Assembly (NCBI GenBank): GCA_026770585.1
Contig: MU647231.1
Coordinates: 142,346 to 159,805 of the forward strand
Length of the DNA stretch: 17,460 nucleotides
Reading direction: 5' to 3'
Source: Baffinella frigidus
Taxonomy: Eukaryota; Cryptophyceae; Cryptomonadales; Baffinellaceae
Shown here: piece by piece, positions 8,301 through 13,466 of the stretch
How the letters are laid out: every line of letters begins with the position of its first letter
How positions within the stretch are numbered: position 1 is the stretch's first letter
Notes under the pieces: generated by a model
The model's database searches: none
What the model was told of the DNA's origin: nothing
What the model saw: the letters and a program-made list of their open reading frames with translations, nothing else
Made by a program: the position numbers and the translations under genes

Positions 8301-11300
8301 CAGCTGCGTGGCTCGTGCTTCGCCTGGGCAACAATGGCTCCAAGAGCCAGGCCAGCGTCGTGTGCTTCACTCCATTCGCAACCTCCTACCCCCTCCACAG
8401 GTTGGACTACGGACCTTTCAACAAAAGTCAACTTACCCAGGAAGCAGTACGGACCTTTCAACAAAAGTCAACTTACCCAGGAAGCAGTTAACTTCGAGAG
8501 TTTTAACTTCAAGAGTTTTATCATGCAAATTTGGTCACGTTACCGCTAAATCTAGCGGGTCCGCCACCCTCGTAGCCCACGGTGTGGTAATACGATGGTG
8601 GCGCTCTGCGCGTGCCTGGTAGCGATTTCCGCGTGCTCTCTCTGCCGGTGCAGACCAGTCAGGTTTGCTCCTGTTTTCTAGAGTAGTTGCCCTGCAATCT
8701 ACGGCTGTTGCGTCTAGGCGTTCAGGAGCCGTCATTGATGCAGGGGTTTCTTTGCGGATGCAGGCACGTTGACTAAGGGTAGATTGGTTGCTTTGTTTGC
8801 CGGTGGGTGAGGTGGGTGGTGTGAGCACTGGCAGACAGCAGTCAGTGAAGGGGTTGGTGGTTGATGGTTGGTAGCTCGCCTGATGAATCAGGCGTAGCAG
8901 ATGGTGGAGAAGGTGGTGTCAGCGCTGACGGACCACCAACCCTCACGGCTTGGGCAAATCTACGATTTTCGATTCCCCGATTTCAAGGGGAATTGGAGCC
9001 GTTGAAGTCGGATTCCGACTTCAACCCACTTGAAATCCCGAATCGAAAATCGTCGATTTGCCCAAGCCGTGAGGGTTGGTGGGAGTCAGTCACGGGGATG
9101 GTGGCTGATGCGCGTTCGCTCGCTCGCCCGTACCATTGAATGCTCTTGGAGCCATTGAATGCCCTTGGAGCCATTGAATTTCATTGGAACGATAGAACAG
9201 GCGAAGAAGATGGTGGGAGGGGATAAAGGCTGGGTGGGGTGTGTGGTTGGCTGACGCTCGGTGCTCGCTCCTGTACGGGCGAGCGTACAGGACCTTCGAG
9301 GACCCTACAGTAGGGCTATACCTAGGGCCCTCTGATGGTCCTAGGGGGTGGGCGGTTTCTGATGAGCGAGGTACCCGTACAGGCGAAGAAAATGGTGGGG
9401 GCGATGAAGGCTGGGTGAGGTGTGTGGTTGGTGCCTGCAGCTCGGTGCTCGCTCGCCAGTACAGGCCCTAGGGCCCTGTGGTGGTCCTAGGAGGAGGCGG
9501 TTTCTGATGAGTGAGTTACCCCTGCACGTGAAGAAGATGGTGGAGGAAAGGCTGGGTGGGGTGTGCGGTTGGTGGCTGAGCGCCCTTGGAGCCATTGCAT
9601 GGCCTTGGAACGAGTGCCCTTGGAGCCATTAAATGCCCTTGGAACCATTGGGCAGGCGAAGAAGATGGTGGAGGAGATGAAGGCGGACCCCGAGAAACGC
9701 AAGGAGCTGGAGCAGGCCATGGCCCTCATGCAGGTCTCTCCACCCTCCCATCGTGAGGCCTCATAACCTGGCAGTCGTAGGTGTCCCGAGAGCCCTCTCC
9801 ACCCTCCCATCTTGAGGCCTCATAACCTGGCAGTCGTAGGTGCCCTGAGAGCCCTCTCCACCCTCCCATCTTGAGGCCTCATAACCTGGCAGTCGTAGGT
9901 GCCCTGAGAGCCCTCTCCACCCTCCCATCTTGAGGCCTCATAACCTGGCAGTCGTAGGTGCCCTGAGAGCCCTCATGCAGGTCTCTTCTTCTTCTTCGTT
10001 AGAGTCCTCATAACCTTGCAGCCGTAGGTGCTCTTGGAGCCTAGATACCCACACACCCTCTCGCACGGAGCTTGAGCAGGCCATGGCCCTCATGCGGGTT
10101 ACCCACCAACCTACTGTGGAGGCCACAGTAGGTTGGACCCACCAACCTACTGGCGTCCTCATAACCTGGCAGTCGTAGGTGCCCTGAGAGCCCTCATGCA
10201 GGTCTCTTCTTCTTCGTCTTCTTTGGAGTCCTCATAATCTTGCAGCCGTAGGTGCCCGTAGAGCCCTCATGCAGGTCTCTCCACCCTCCGAACTTGACGC
10301 ATTTGTACCGCACGCCCATGGCTCTCCTGAAGGTCACCAACCAACTTACTTTGGAGGCCTCATAACCGTGCAGCCGTAGGTGCCCTTGGAGCCTGGATAC
10401 CCACACACCCTCTCGCAAGGAGGCAGGTCTCTCTCCTCCTAAGCGGGGTCTCATCCCACCTCTCCGAGCTGTGTGCAGAGGTGGGCGGGTGTGGCGTGCA
10501 CCGCAGGTGGGCGGGTGTACAGGGGTACCTCGCTCATAAGAAACCGCCCCCCCCTAGGACCCTACAGTCGGCCTATGCCTAGGGCCCTACAGAAGTCCTT
10601 GGGGGGTGGGCGTGTCTTTGAGCGAGGCACCCGTATCCCTTAAGTGGTGAGTTGGTCAAAATTGACCGCCAAGAGGTCCTAGGCAGGTCCTAGGGCCCTA
10701 CGGTAGGGCGTATGAGCCTAGTCGCCACTTGAGGGATAGTGTGCAGCTCTCTGCACTGGAGAGCTCAATGCGATCCGAAAGCAAAAAATCTTTTTCTGCA
10801 GATCCTTTCTACGGAAGGGCGTATCGTTGGGCCATGTTGGGAGAAATTAAAACCTAAAGGACCCTTCTGAGCGCGCCCTCCCTGGATGCAGGACAAGGAC
10901 TTCCAGGAGAAGGTGAAACTCTACGCCAAGGATCTCATACGCAAACACTTATAATTTATAAACTGGATCCAATGAAGTTTACTACACATAACGATCTTTA
11001 CTAGTAATATTAAAGCAAACGTGCAGTAACTTTGATTGAAATTCAGTTTATAAATTATAAGTGTTTGCATATGAGATCCTACAGTCGGCTCATGCCTAGG
11101 GCCCTACAGAAGTCCTTGGAGGGTGGGCATTTCTTCTGAGCGAGGTACCCCTGTTGTGTGCACCTGAGCGCGACCTCTCTGGAAGAGATATGATCCAAGG
11201 GACGAAGCCGAAAACAGGCTTTGACATTGTGTGGATGCAGGACAAGGACTTCCAGGAGAAGGTGAAGCTGTACGCCCAGGACCCCGAGGGCATGCAGAAG

Positions 11301-11330
11301 CTCATCGAGGAGTACAAGGACAAGGTCTAA
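2377..11330 (+). CDS. Plastid-leader SPRY-ankyrin protein, 6 exons, 484 aa
   Basis: Exons: 2377-3339, 4171-4254, 6332-6455, 7736-7851, 9656-9733 and 11241-11330 (TAA). The introns are GT-AG, and the phases 0, 0, 1, 0, 0 all join in frame. Residues 1-22 form a signal peptide ending ASA, with F23 at the cleavage point, then a Ser/Arg/Ala-rich segment to about 70. This is the import leader of red-derived complex plastids. SPRY domain at about 90-252 (WIGVGLAD at 125-132, GYHADDGMMY at 149-158, VFFSKNGVYLG at 210-220, YPTVGF at 233-238). Ankyrin repeats at about 260-395: DTAGRTPLHMASAYG in exon 1, DNMGLTPLHMSAGY opening exon 2, NGADPELRTQRNERPLDLI across the exon 2/3 junction. The C-terminus (about 391-484) is acidic/basic and helical, with two DPE segments (ADPEKRKELEQ, QDPEGMQKLIEEY) that faintly recall STI1/HOP-type helices. 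SPRY and ankyrin domains bind proteins, so a plastid scaffold or chaperone-adaptor role is an inference. No catalytic motif seen. The start is the first ATG of the GC-rich frame. Exons 4 and 5 are the least certain. Confidence 0.82.
3409..3620. mobile_element. Inverted-repeat element in intron 1
   Basis: Imperfect arms (GCCAG end; GGGAGGTGGCTCAAATTCTG on the left against CCACAATTTGGCCACCTCC on the right) flank a smaller perfect palindrome, TTGTAGACACCCCAGATCTG and its continuation at about 3485-3518. It looks like an old non-autonomous transposon. Just upstream, at 3361-3379, the motif AATCGGTTGGGATATCC begins. It recurs at 4321-4337 and, inverted, at about 7119-7136, so it is another dispersed repeat end. 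Confidence 0.5.
3633..3792. mobile_element. Inverted-repeat element in intron 1
   Basis: 160 bp with arms of about 45 bp. The left arm begins ATAGGGTAATGGATT and continues AAAAATGGGGTAGTTAGGCC; the right arm is its complement, ending ACTACCCCATTTTTAGTCC. The interior carries CCTAGGACC and GGTAGG motifs like those of the family 2 and 3 elements. No clean target duplication was found. Confidence 0.65.
3941..4045 (+). repeat. Dispersed repeat family 8, copy 2
   Basis: Partner of 1082-1160, lying in intron 1 about 125 bp before the exon 2 acceptor. The two copies share the orientation of the plus strand but have opposite orientation relative to their host genes. Similarity is about 70 percent by eye. 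Confidence 0.5.
4435..4860 (+). repeat. Three copies of a hairpin-bearing repeat in intron 2
   Basis: The block TGTGGCAACCCGACAGC followed by TCCCTCCCTGAAGGGTGATG and AAGCAGGGAGG occurs at about 4435-4497, 4671-4733 and 4797-4855. The same block is the right part of the composite element at 1209-1434, there inverted. GTCCCCCGTCCCGAGAGAGG at 4743 recurs at 5023, which links this array to the GC-rich tandem repeat beyond the next element. Confidence 0.7.
4543..4632. mobile_element. Small inverted-repeat element in intron 2
   Basis: Ends AGTCAACTTTCCCCTGA and TCAGGGGGAGTTGACTT are near-perfect complements about 90 bp apart. A palindrome, CCTGCCACCATGGCAGG, lies inside. It sits between two copies of the hairpin repeat at 4435-4860. 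Confidence 0.55.
4789..5013 (-). mobile_element. Family 5 composite element, copy B
   Basis: Reverse complement of 1209-1434 at about 90 percent by eye. The left part is the hairpin repeat with GGTGATGAAGCAGGGAGG. The right part is the long palindrome (CTCCATACAAGTATTGATTA and GCTTTTGGCGCAACGAAA arms) around AAATTTACTACACAAATGCT. It lies in intron 2 of the SPRY-ankyrin gene, antisense to the gene, the same relative orientation as copy A has to the ARID gene. Confidence 0.78.
5023..5215 (+). repeat. GC-rich tandem repeat, about 88-bp period
   Basis: GAGGCTCACAACCTGGCGCG starts at 5040 and again at 5128. Each is followed by CCGCCTCAGGCCGGGGGGG and GGGGAGCCTCAGAGCCTG. A partial third unit lies upstream at about 4757. 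The rest of intron 2 to 5407 is GC-rich, with nothing recognisable. Confidence 0.7.
5408..5610. mobile_element. Inverted-repeat element with nested palindrome
   Basis: 203 bp. The ends are CTCGAGGCTAGAAATG and CATTTCTAGCCTCGAG, exact complements. Inside is a second palindrome at 5475-5515 (TTGGTCACGT...ACGTGACCAA around CTGACAGATTTCTGTCAG). On its right side is a single copy of the AAAATTACTACACAAC motif also found in the other palindromic elements. This could be one element inserted in another. Confidence 0.75.
5797..5868 (-). repeat. Telomere-like tract 1 in intron 2
   Basis: Degenerate CCCTAAA repeats on the plus strand, mixed with CCCCAAA and CCCTGAA variants, so the G-rich strand is the minus strand. 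It ends just before the first copy of the exon 3 start at 5882. Confidence 0.85.
5873..5900 (+). pseudogene. Partial copy 1 of exon 3 acceptor and start
   Basis: TGGAGCAG|GACCCGGAGCTGCGGACGC matches the acceptor and first 19 bases of exon 3 (6332-6350) with one mismatch, then breaks into the TTACTTAG array. Splicing here would keep the frame (DPELRT) before reading into the repeat. Confidence 0.75.
5901..6096 (+). repeat. TTACTTAG/TTACTTGG tandem array
   Basis: About 195 bp of an 8-base repeat with TTACTTTA and TTAC variants, ending in pure (TTAC)n. It lies between partial exon 3 copies 1 and 2. Confidence 0.9.
6102..6129 (+). pseudogene. Partial copy 2 of exon 3 acceptor and start
   Basis: GCGGAGCAG|GACCCGTAGCTGCGGACGC is another copy of the exon 3 start. 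Its third codon in the exon 3 frame is TAG, so use of this acceptor would truncate the protein. It runs directly into a second telomere-like tract. Confidence 0.75.
6130..6326 (-). repeat. Telomere-like tract 2, directly upstream of exon 3
   Basis: About 195 bp of CCCTAAA with CCCTCAA, CCCTGCA and CCCCAAA variants. The CT-rich strand runs straight into the exon 3 acceptor (ACACCTCCAG|GAC), so telomere-like sequence now supplies the polypyrimidine region of this splice site. Confidence 0.88.
6471..6655 (+). repeat. Polypurine GA/GACA tract at the start of intron 3
   Basis: Starts 15 bases after the exon 3 donor (G|GTCTGTCC at 6456) and runs as GAGAGA, GACAGA and GATAGATA repeats. Shadow reading frames over it on both strands are low-complexity and not coding. 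A similar tract lies at 16770-16905. Confidence 0.9.
6656..7735 (+). other. Rest of intron 3
   Basis: No exon was supported. 6848-6900 is repeated directly in intron 4 at 8811-8865 (GAGCACTGGCAGACAGCAGT and GAAGGGGTTGGTGGTTGAT). About 7072-7140 holds CCTACGGCAGGCAATGGCGT and the inverted ATCGGTTGGGATATCC motif shared with introns 1 and 2. 7543-7560 and 7580-7597 form a perfect 18-bp hairpin (GAGGCTGTGGACGCTGGG) with a 19-base loop. 6722-6817 has an exon-like look, with a possible GACAAA|GTGAGC donor, but is not needed for the reading frame. Confidence 0.6.
7860..8115 (+). repeat. Minisatellite AACTCTACTAACC in intron 4
   Basis: About 250 bp of imperfect 13-bp units (AACTCTACTAACC, with AAGT, CAAC and CTGCTC variants), beginning within ten bases of the exon 4 donor AAG|GTACTC. 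Confidence 0.88.
8154..8275 (+). mobile_element. MITE family 1, copy 2
   Basis: 122 bp with CTAG ends and arms of about 33 bp (GTTTTATTCTGGCTCGTC on the left and its complement on the right), flanked by AAGT-type direct repeats. Inverted relative to the copy at 151-271. Lies in intron 4. Confidence 0.8.
8408..8487 (+). repeat. Perfect 40-bp tandem duplication
   Basis: TACGGACCTTTCAACAAAAG followed by TCAACTTACCCAGGAAGCAG, twice with no visible difference, so it is probably recent. Two 16-bp units (TTAACTTCGAGAGTTT and TTAACTTCAAGAGTTT) follow at 8488-8520. Part of intron 4; 8521-8800 holds nothing I recognise. Confidence 0.9.
8933..9082. mobile_element. Long-arm inverted-repeat element in intron 4
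   Basis: 150 bp with nearly perfect arms of about 45 bp (CCACCAACCCTCACGGCTTG, then GGGCAAATCTACGATTTTCG, and their complements). In the centre is a second palindrome, GTTGAAGTCGGATTCCGACT. Hairpin-forming and non-coding. Confidence 0.82.
9196..9655 (+). pseudogene. Tandem decayed copies of the exon 5 acceptor and start
   Basis: The exon 5 start (CAG|GCGAAGAAGATGGTGGAGG) is preceded by related copies at about 9198 (GGCGAAGAAGATGGTGGGAG), 9381 (GGCGAAGAAAATGGTGGGGG) and 9526 (GTGAAGAAGATGGTGGAGG). Each is followed by GGCTGGGTG(G/A)GGTGTG.GGTTGG, and CCATTGAATGCCCTTGGAG blocks lie in between. The units are about 130-180 bp, and two of them contain family 3 transposons. Only the last copy, at 9656, keeps an open frame joining exons 4 and 6. 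Confidence 0.65.
9276..9377 (+). mobile_element. MITE family 3 (TA target site), shortened left arm
   Basis: 102 bp between TA dinucleotides (9274-9275 and 9378-9379). The right arm GGCGGTTTCTGATGAGCGAG GTACCCG is intact; the left arm is reduced to CGGGCGAGCG. The interior has CCTACAGTAGGGCTATACCT. A further truncated copy with the same right arm lies at about 9462-9523. Confidence 0.7.
9741..9975 (+). repeat. 59-bp tandem repeat at the start of intron 5
   Basis: Four units, with GAGGCCTCATAACCTGGCAG starting at 9755, 9814, 9873 and 9932, each containing GTCGTAGGTG and GAGAGCCCTCTCCACCCTCC. Later, more diverged units (about 10003-10030, 10153-10200, 10230-10270 and 10358-10390) contain GCCCTCATGCAGGTCTCT. 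That is the exon 5 end plus its splice donor, so the array appears to have grown from the exon 5/intron 5 junction. Confidence 0.88.
10068..10136 (+). pseudogene. Copy of the exon 5 end plus hairpin
   Basis: GGAGCTTGAGCAGGCCATGG CCCTCATGC at about 10070-10094 repeats the 3' end of exon 5 (GGAGCTGGAGCAGGCC...) with the donor changed from CAG|GT to CGG|GT. A perfect 14-bp hairpin follows (CCAACCTACTGTGG at 10106-10119 and its complement at 10123-10136, 3-base loop), then another CCCACCAACCTACTGG. Confidence 0.65.
10520..10633 (+). mobile_element. MITE family 3 (TA target site)
   Basis: 114 bp between TA dinucleotides (10518-10519 and 10634-10635). The left arm is CAGGGGTACCTCGCTCATAA and the right arm is its diverged complement, ending GAGCGAGGCACCCG. 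It shares its right TA with the family 2 element that follows directly. Confidence 0.8.
10636..10736 (-). mobile_element. MITE family 2 (TA target site)
   Basis: 101 bp, ends TCCCTTAAGTGG and CCACTTGAGGGA, TA on both sides (10634-10635 and 10737-10738). The interior (CCTACGGTAGGGCGTATGAG) is in the opposite orientation to the copy at 380-480. Confidence 0.82.
10741..10862 (+). repeat. Dispersed repeat family 6, copy 1
   Basis: Matches the reverse complement of 15433-15546 for about 115 bp (GCGATCCGAAAGCAAAAA, TCCTTTCTACGGAAGGGCGT, AAATTAAAACCTAAAGGACC). No inverted ends are obvious. One copy is in intron 5 and the other is subtelomeric, so it may be a transposon fragment or a moved piece of host DNA. 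Confidence 0.72.
10892..10934 (+). pseudogene. Broken copy of exon 6, with acceptor
   Basis: TGGATGCAG|GACAAGGACTTCCAGGAGAA and the next bases match exon 6 (11241 onward) including its acceptor, with a synonymous difference at LYA (CTCTACGCC). The copy is cut at GGATC by the palindromic element at 10930-11079. If spliced, it would give DKDFQEKVKLYAKD, then LIRKHL and a stop. Confidence 0.8.
10930..11079. mobile_element. Palindromic element with a TACTACAC core
   Basis: Arms of about 35 bp (GGATCTCATACGCAAACACT, TATAATTTATAAACT and their complements) around a centre with TTTACTACACATAACG and ACTAGTAATATTAAAGCA. The centre closely matches the element at 673-812, but the arms are unrelated. It interrupts the exon 6 copy at 10892. 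A family 3 right half (CCTACAGTCGGCTCATGCCT to GAGCGAGGTACCCCTG) follows at about 11078-11154. Confidence 0.78.
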
Positions 11331-11403
11331 TCGAGCAAGATCACACGCTTTTGCATCACTCATCGCAAGCCTCAAAGGGCCTTCTGGGGCCTGTATCGAG
11401 AGT

Positions 11404-11409
11404 AATAAA
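11404..11409 (+). terminator. Candidate polyadenylation signal AATAAA
   Basis: AATAAA lies 73 bases after the stop codon of the SPRY-ankyrin gene and is followed by a GAA-rich tract (11410-11445). Suitable in place and sequence, but one hexamer is weak evidence on its own. Confidence 0.45.
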
Positions 11410-11500
11410 GAAGAAGAAGACGAAGAAGAAGAAGAAGAAGAACTAATCAGGAGTATGAGGACACGTTTTCTCCTGTCTCGCCTTGGAAGACTAGGACCTC

Positions 11501-11811
11501 CTACCACCAGCAACCCGCTGCAGCTTGTATCCGGATCGGGTGCTGTAGTAATTTTCAGCTAAACCGAAGAAATCTCTTCGGTATCTCCCGTCAGCGATTC
11601 GAGGTCCCTAGGGTTTCCTACTGTAGGGTCATAGGAAAGATTGTTTTTCCAATGAAATACCCGAATCCTTGCGAGTACCCGGTATCCCTTAAGTGACCAA
11701 CGGGCGAATAATCGCCCGTGGAAGCCCTAGGCTGGTCCTAGCGCCCTACGGTAGGGCGTATGAGCCTACTGGTCACTTAAGGGATAAGCTGCTACGGGTT
11801 GCTGGTGGTAG
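11501..11811. mobile_element. Inverted-repeat element carrying a nested family 2 MITE
   Basis: Ends CTACCACCAGCAACCCG and CGGGTTGCTGGTGGTAG are exact complements. CTAGG lies near both outer edges. The left interior has GTAGTAATTTTCAGC, again related to the TACTACAC core. A family 2 element occupies 11685-11784 between TA dinucleotides, so it inserted later. Confidence 0.72.
11685..11784 (-). mobile_element. MITE family 2, nested copy
   Basis: 100 bp, ends TCCCTTAAGTGACC and GGTCACTTAAGGGA (perfect), TA at 11683-11684 and 11785-11786. The most symmetrical family 2 copy in the window. Confidence 0.85.
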
Positions 11812-11814
11812 CTA

Positions 11815-11841
11815 GGGCATGCAGCAGCGCATCGAGGAGTA
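11815..11841 (+). pseudogene. Exon 6 fragment ending at a family 2 insertion
   Basis: GGGCATGCAGCAGCGCATCG AGGAGTA matches the middle of exon 6 (GGGCATGCAGAAGCTCATCG AGGAGTA) with a few changes. It stops exactly at the TA where a family 2 left half begins. Confidence 0.75.
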
Positions 11842-12010
11842 TCCTTTTAGTGGCCAGCAGGCTCATGCGACCTGCCGTACAGGGGTACCTCGCTCATAAG
11901 AAACCGCCCCCCCCTAGGACCCTACAGTAGGCCTATGCCTAGGGCCCTATGGTGGTCCTGGGGGGGGGGCGGTTTCTTATGAGCGAGGTACCCCTGTAGG
12001 GCCCCAGGAC
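11842..12010 (+). mobile_element. Family 2 MITE split by a family 3 MITE
   Basis: The family 2 left half (TCCTTTTAGTGGCCAGCAGG... to CTGCCG) ends at TA 11878-11879. An almost perfect family 3 element (CAGGGGTACCTCGCTCATAA arms) fills 11880-11996. TA is repeated at 11997-11998, and the family 2 sequence resumes as GGGCCCCAGGACC before being cut off at an exon 6 copy. This orders the events: family 2 first, family 3 later. Confidence 0.85.
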
Positions 12011-12011
12011 C

Positions 12012-12074
12012 AGCTCTACGCCAAGGATCCCGAGGGCATGCAGAAGCTCATCGAGGAGTACAAGGACAAGGTCT
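12012..12074 (+). pseudogene. Exon 6 copy lacking its stop codon
   Basis: Begins AGCTCTACGCCAAGGATCCC, equivalent to the KLYA(K)DPEGMQ part of exon 6, and continues to AAGGACAAGGTC. There TGG replaces the TAA stop. The frame then stays open to about 12240. CCAGGACCAG just before it could act as an acceptor, so an alternative C-terminus is conceivable but unsupported. Confidence 0.7.
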
Positions 12075-12136
12075 GGTCGATGCCGCCTAGAGCCACATGT
12101 AATTTCAGTGCCAGGCCCACCAATCCTTCTGAAAGG

Positions 12137-12190
12137 ACAAGGACAAGGTCTGATCGAGCAACCACAATCGAGGAGTATCCCTTAAGTGCC
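12137..12190 (+). pseudogene. Exon 6 end fragments plus truncated family 2 end
   Basis: GGACAAGGACAAGGTCTGAT CGAGCAA (about 12137-12161) resembles the exon 6 end and 3' flank, with TGA for TAA. ATCGAGGAGTA (12167-12177) follows, then the family 2 end TCCCTTAAGTGCC at 12178, which is truncated. Downstream, 12191-12343 is unremarkable except that TCTCCTGTCTCGCCTTGGAA (about 12303) repeats the 3' flank at about 11470. Confidence 0.6.
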
Positions 12191-12344
12191 GATAGGGTGA
12201 ATGTTCACCCAAGGAGGAGTTCCCCAAAAAATAAAGTATGAACCGACCCGCTCTTGTGTCTGGGCTTGTGCACGAGCTTGGAGAGGCACAGGGTCTGACG
12301 TGTCTCCTGTCTCGCCTTGGAAGACTACATTTACGACCTCTGAG

Positions 12345-12606
12345 AGCATGCAGAAGCTGATCGAGGTATCCCGTAAGTGGCCAGTTGGCTCATACGCCCT
12401 ACCGTAGGGCCCTAGGACCTGCCTAGGACCTCTTGGCGGTCATTTTTGACCGTCTGGCCACTTGAGGGATAAGGACACGGTCTGAGACTCATCGAGGAGT
12501 ATCCCTTAAGTGGCGATGCGGTCAAATTTGACCGCAAAGAGGTCCTAGGCAGGTCCTAGTCAGGGCCTTACTGTAGGACGTATGAGCCTACTCGCCACTT
12601 CAGGGA
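12345..12606 (+). mobile_element. Two family 2 MITEs inside exon 6 fragments
   Basis: The first lies at 12369-12469, preceded by the exon fragment AGCATGCAGAAGCTGATCGA and followed by TAAGGACACGGTCTGA, the continuation of the exon. The second lies at 12502-12606, preceded by ATCGAGGAGTA; its right target site reads TT instead of TA. The two elements are in opposite orientation. The exon sequence on both sides of the first shows that the transposon landed within an exon 6 copy. Confidence 0.8.
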
Positions 12607-13466
12607 TTTTAAACGATTTTAAAAATCTTCACCTGAATCCTAAAGGAGATGGACTTTTAAAATGAAAAAGCTGAGACCGGATTTCCGGTCGTGGCTGTTA
12701 AATGTCCGTGTTGTCTCGATGGCGTCACAAATCCAGATTCGTGGTCGAAATACACAAACGTCCCGGCTAAAGAACCGACGGTGTTGCGCTGGCACCGGGA
12801 TTCTGGCGGAAGGGCTCCGCTCGGGCGCTAAAGACACACGGAGACATCGTGTGTGAGTTAGGCTTCACTGAGGGAGGACAGGGTCCGGCTTACGGGATCG
12901 CTTAGGGTTTAGGGTTGAGGCTGTGGGATTGTGATGAGGGGTTAAGGGTTATGGTTGAGAACCTGTCGCGCCGCCATGTATGCACCCCCACCGAGGCTGC
13001 AGTCATTCGCGTCCTTCCTTCACTCTCCCCTCACGCATGCGCCACCACCTAGCTCTGTCTCATCTGGGCTCACCAATTGGGTGGGCCCGGGCTCGTTTCC
13101 GCTCTAACGTTGCCGGATTTGAACCGCACTTACAGCATGCCAACGCGGAAATATTCGCCCAACCCGCGTGAGGCAGAGCTGGACCTCTGCGAGGCAAAGC
13201 ATTTCGTCGAGAGCGACCTTCATTAACACCGACACGGCCTGACGCCACGAATGCACCCCCGCCGAAGCTGTGTCCGAGCAGGACCTAGAGGCCTCTGAAG
13301 CAGGGAAGACACGGGGAGTCGCAGACACTGTAAAGTGACTATTCGGGCAGGCTCTTGGCTGCAGCCTCGAGGCCATGCGCACTCTACACGTCATTCTAGC
13401 CAACCCGATTTGCTTTGGGAATCAGCAACCCCTGCAACAAATCCACCAGGCCTTACAGAAAGCTTC
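12607..13466. other. Unassigned spacer
   Basis: No supported gene. 12905-12955 holds a short degenerate TTTAGGG-like patch, G-rich on the plus strand. TGCACCCCC(A/G)CCGA(G/A)GCTG occurs at about 12980 and 13250. On the minus strand, a stretch ending at about 13134 (RVGRIFPRWHA before a good GTAAGT donor) could be an exon, but codon use is unconvincing. ORFs in 12640-12860 on both strands look like chance. Confidence 0.5.

Noticed and set aside
8288-8622. Three overlapping plus-strand ORFs
   Set aside because: They arise from the 40-bp tandem duplication, which lacks stops in several frames; they lie within intron 4.
8901-8912. Micro-exon MVEK before exon 5
   Set aside because: In frame and between AG and GT, but only 12 bases, and it looks like part of the repeated GAAGATGGTGGAG sequence.
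12640-12856. Overlapping 64-65-codon ORFs on both strands
   Set aside because: Short, mirrored on both strands, without domain or coding-like base use.
13105-13135. Minus-strand GGTTCAAATCC resembling a tRNA B box
   Set aside because: The T stem pairs for only three bases, and no acceptor stem or anticodon arm could be built around it.
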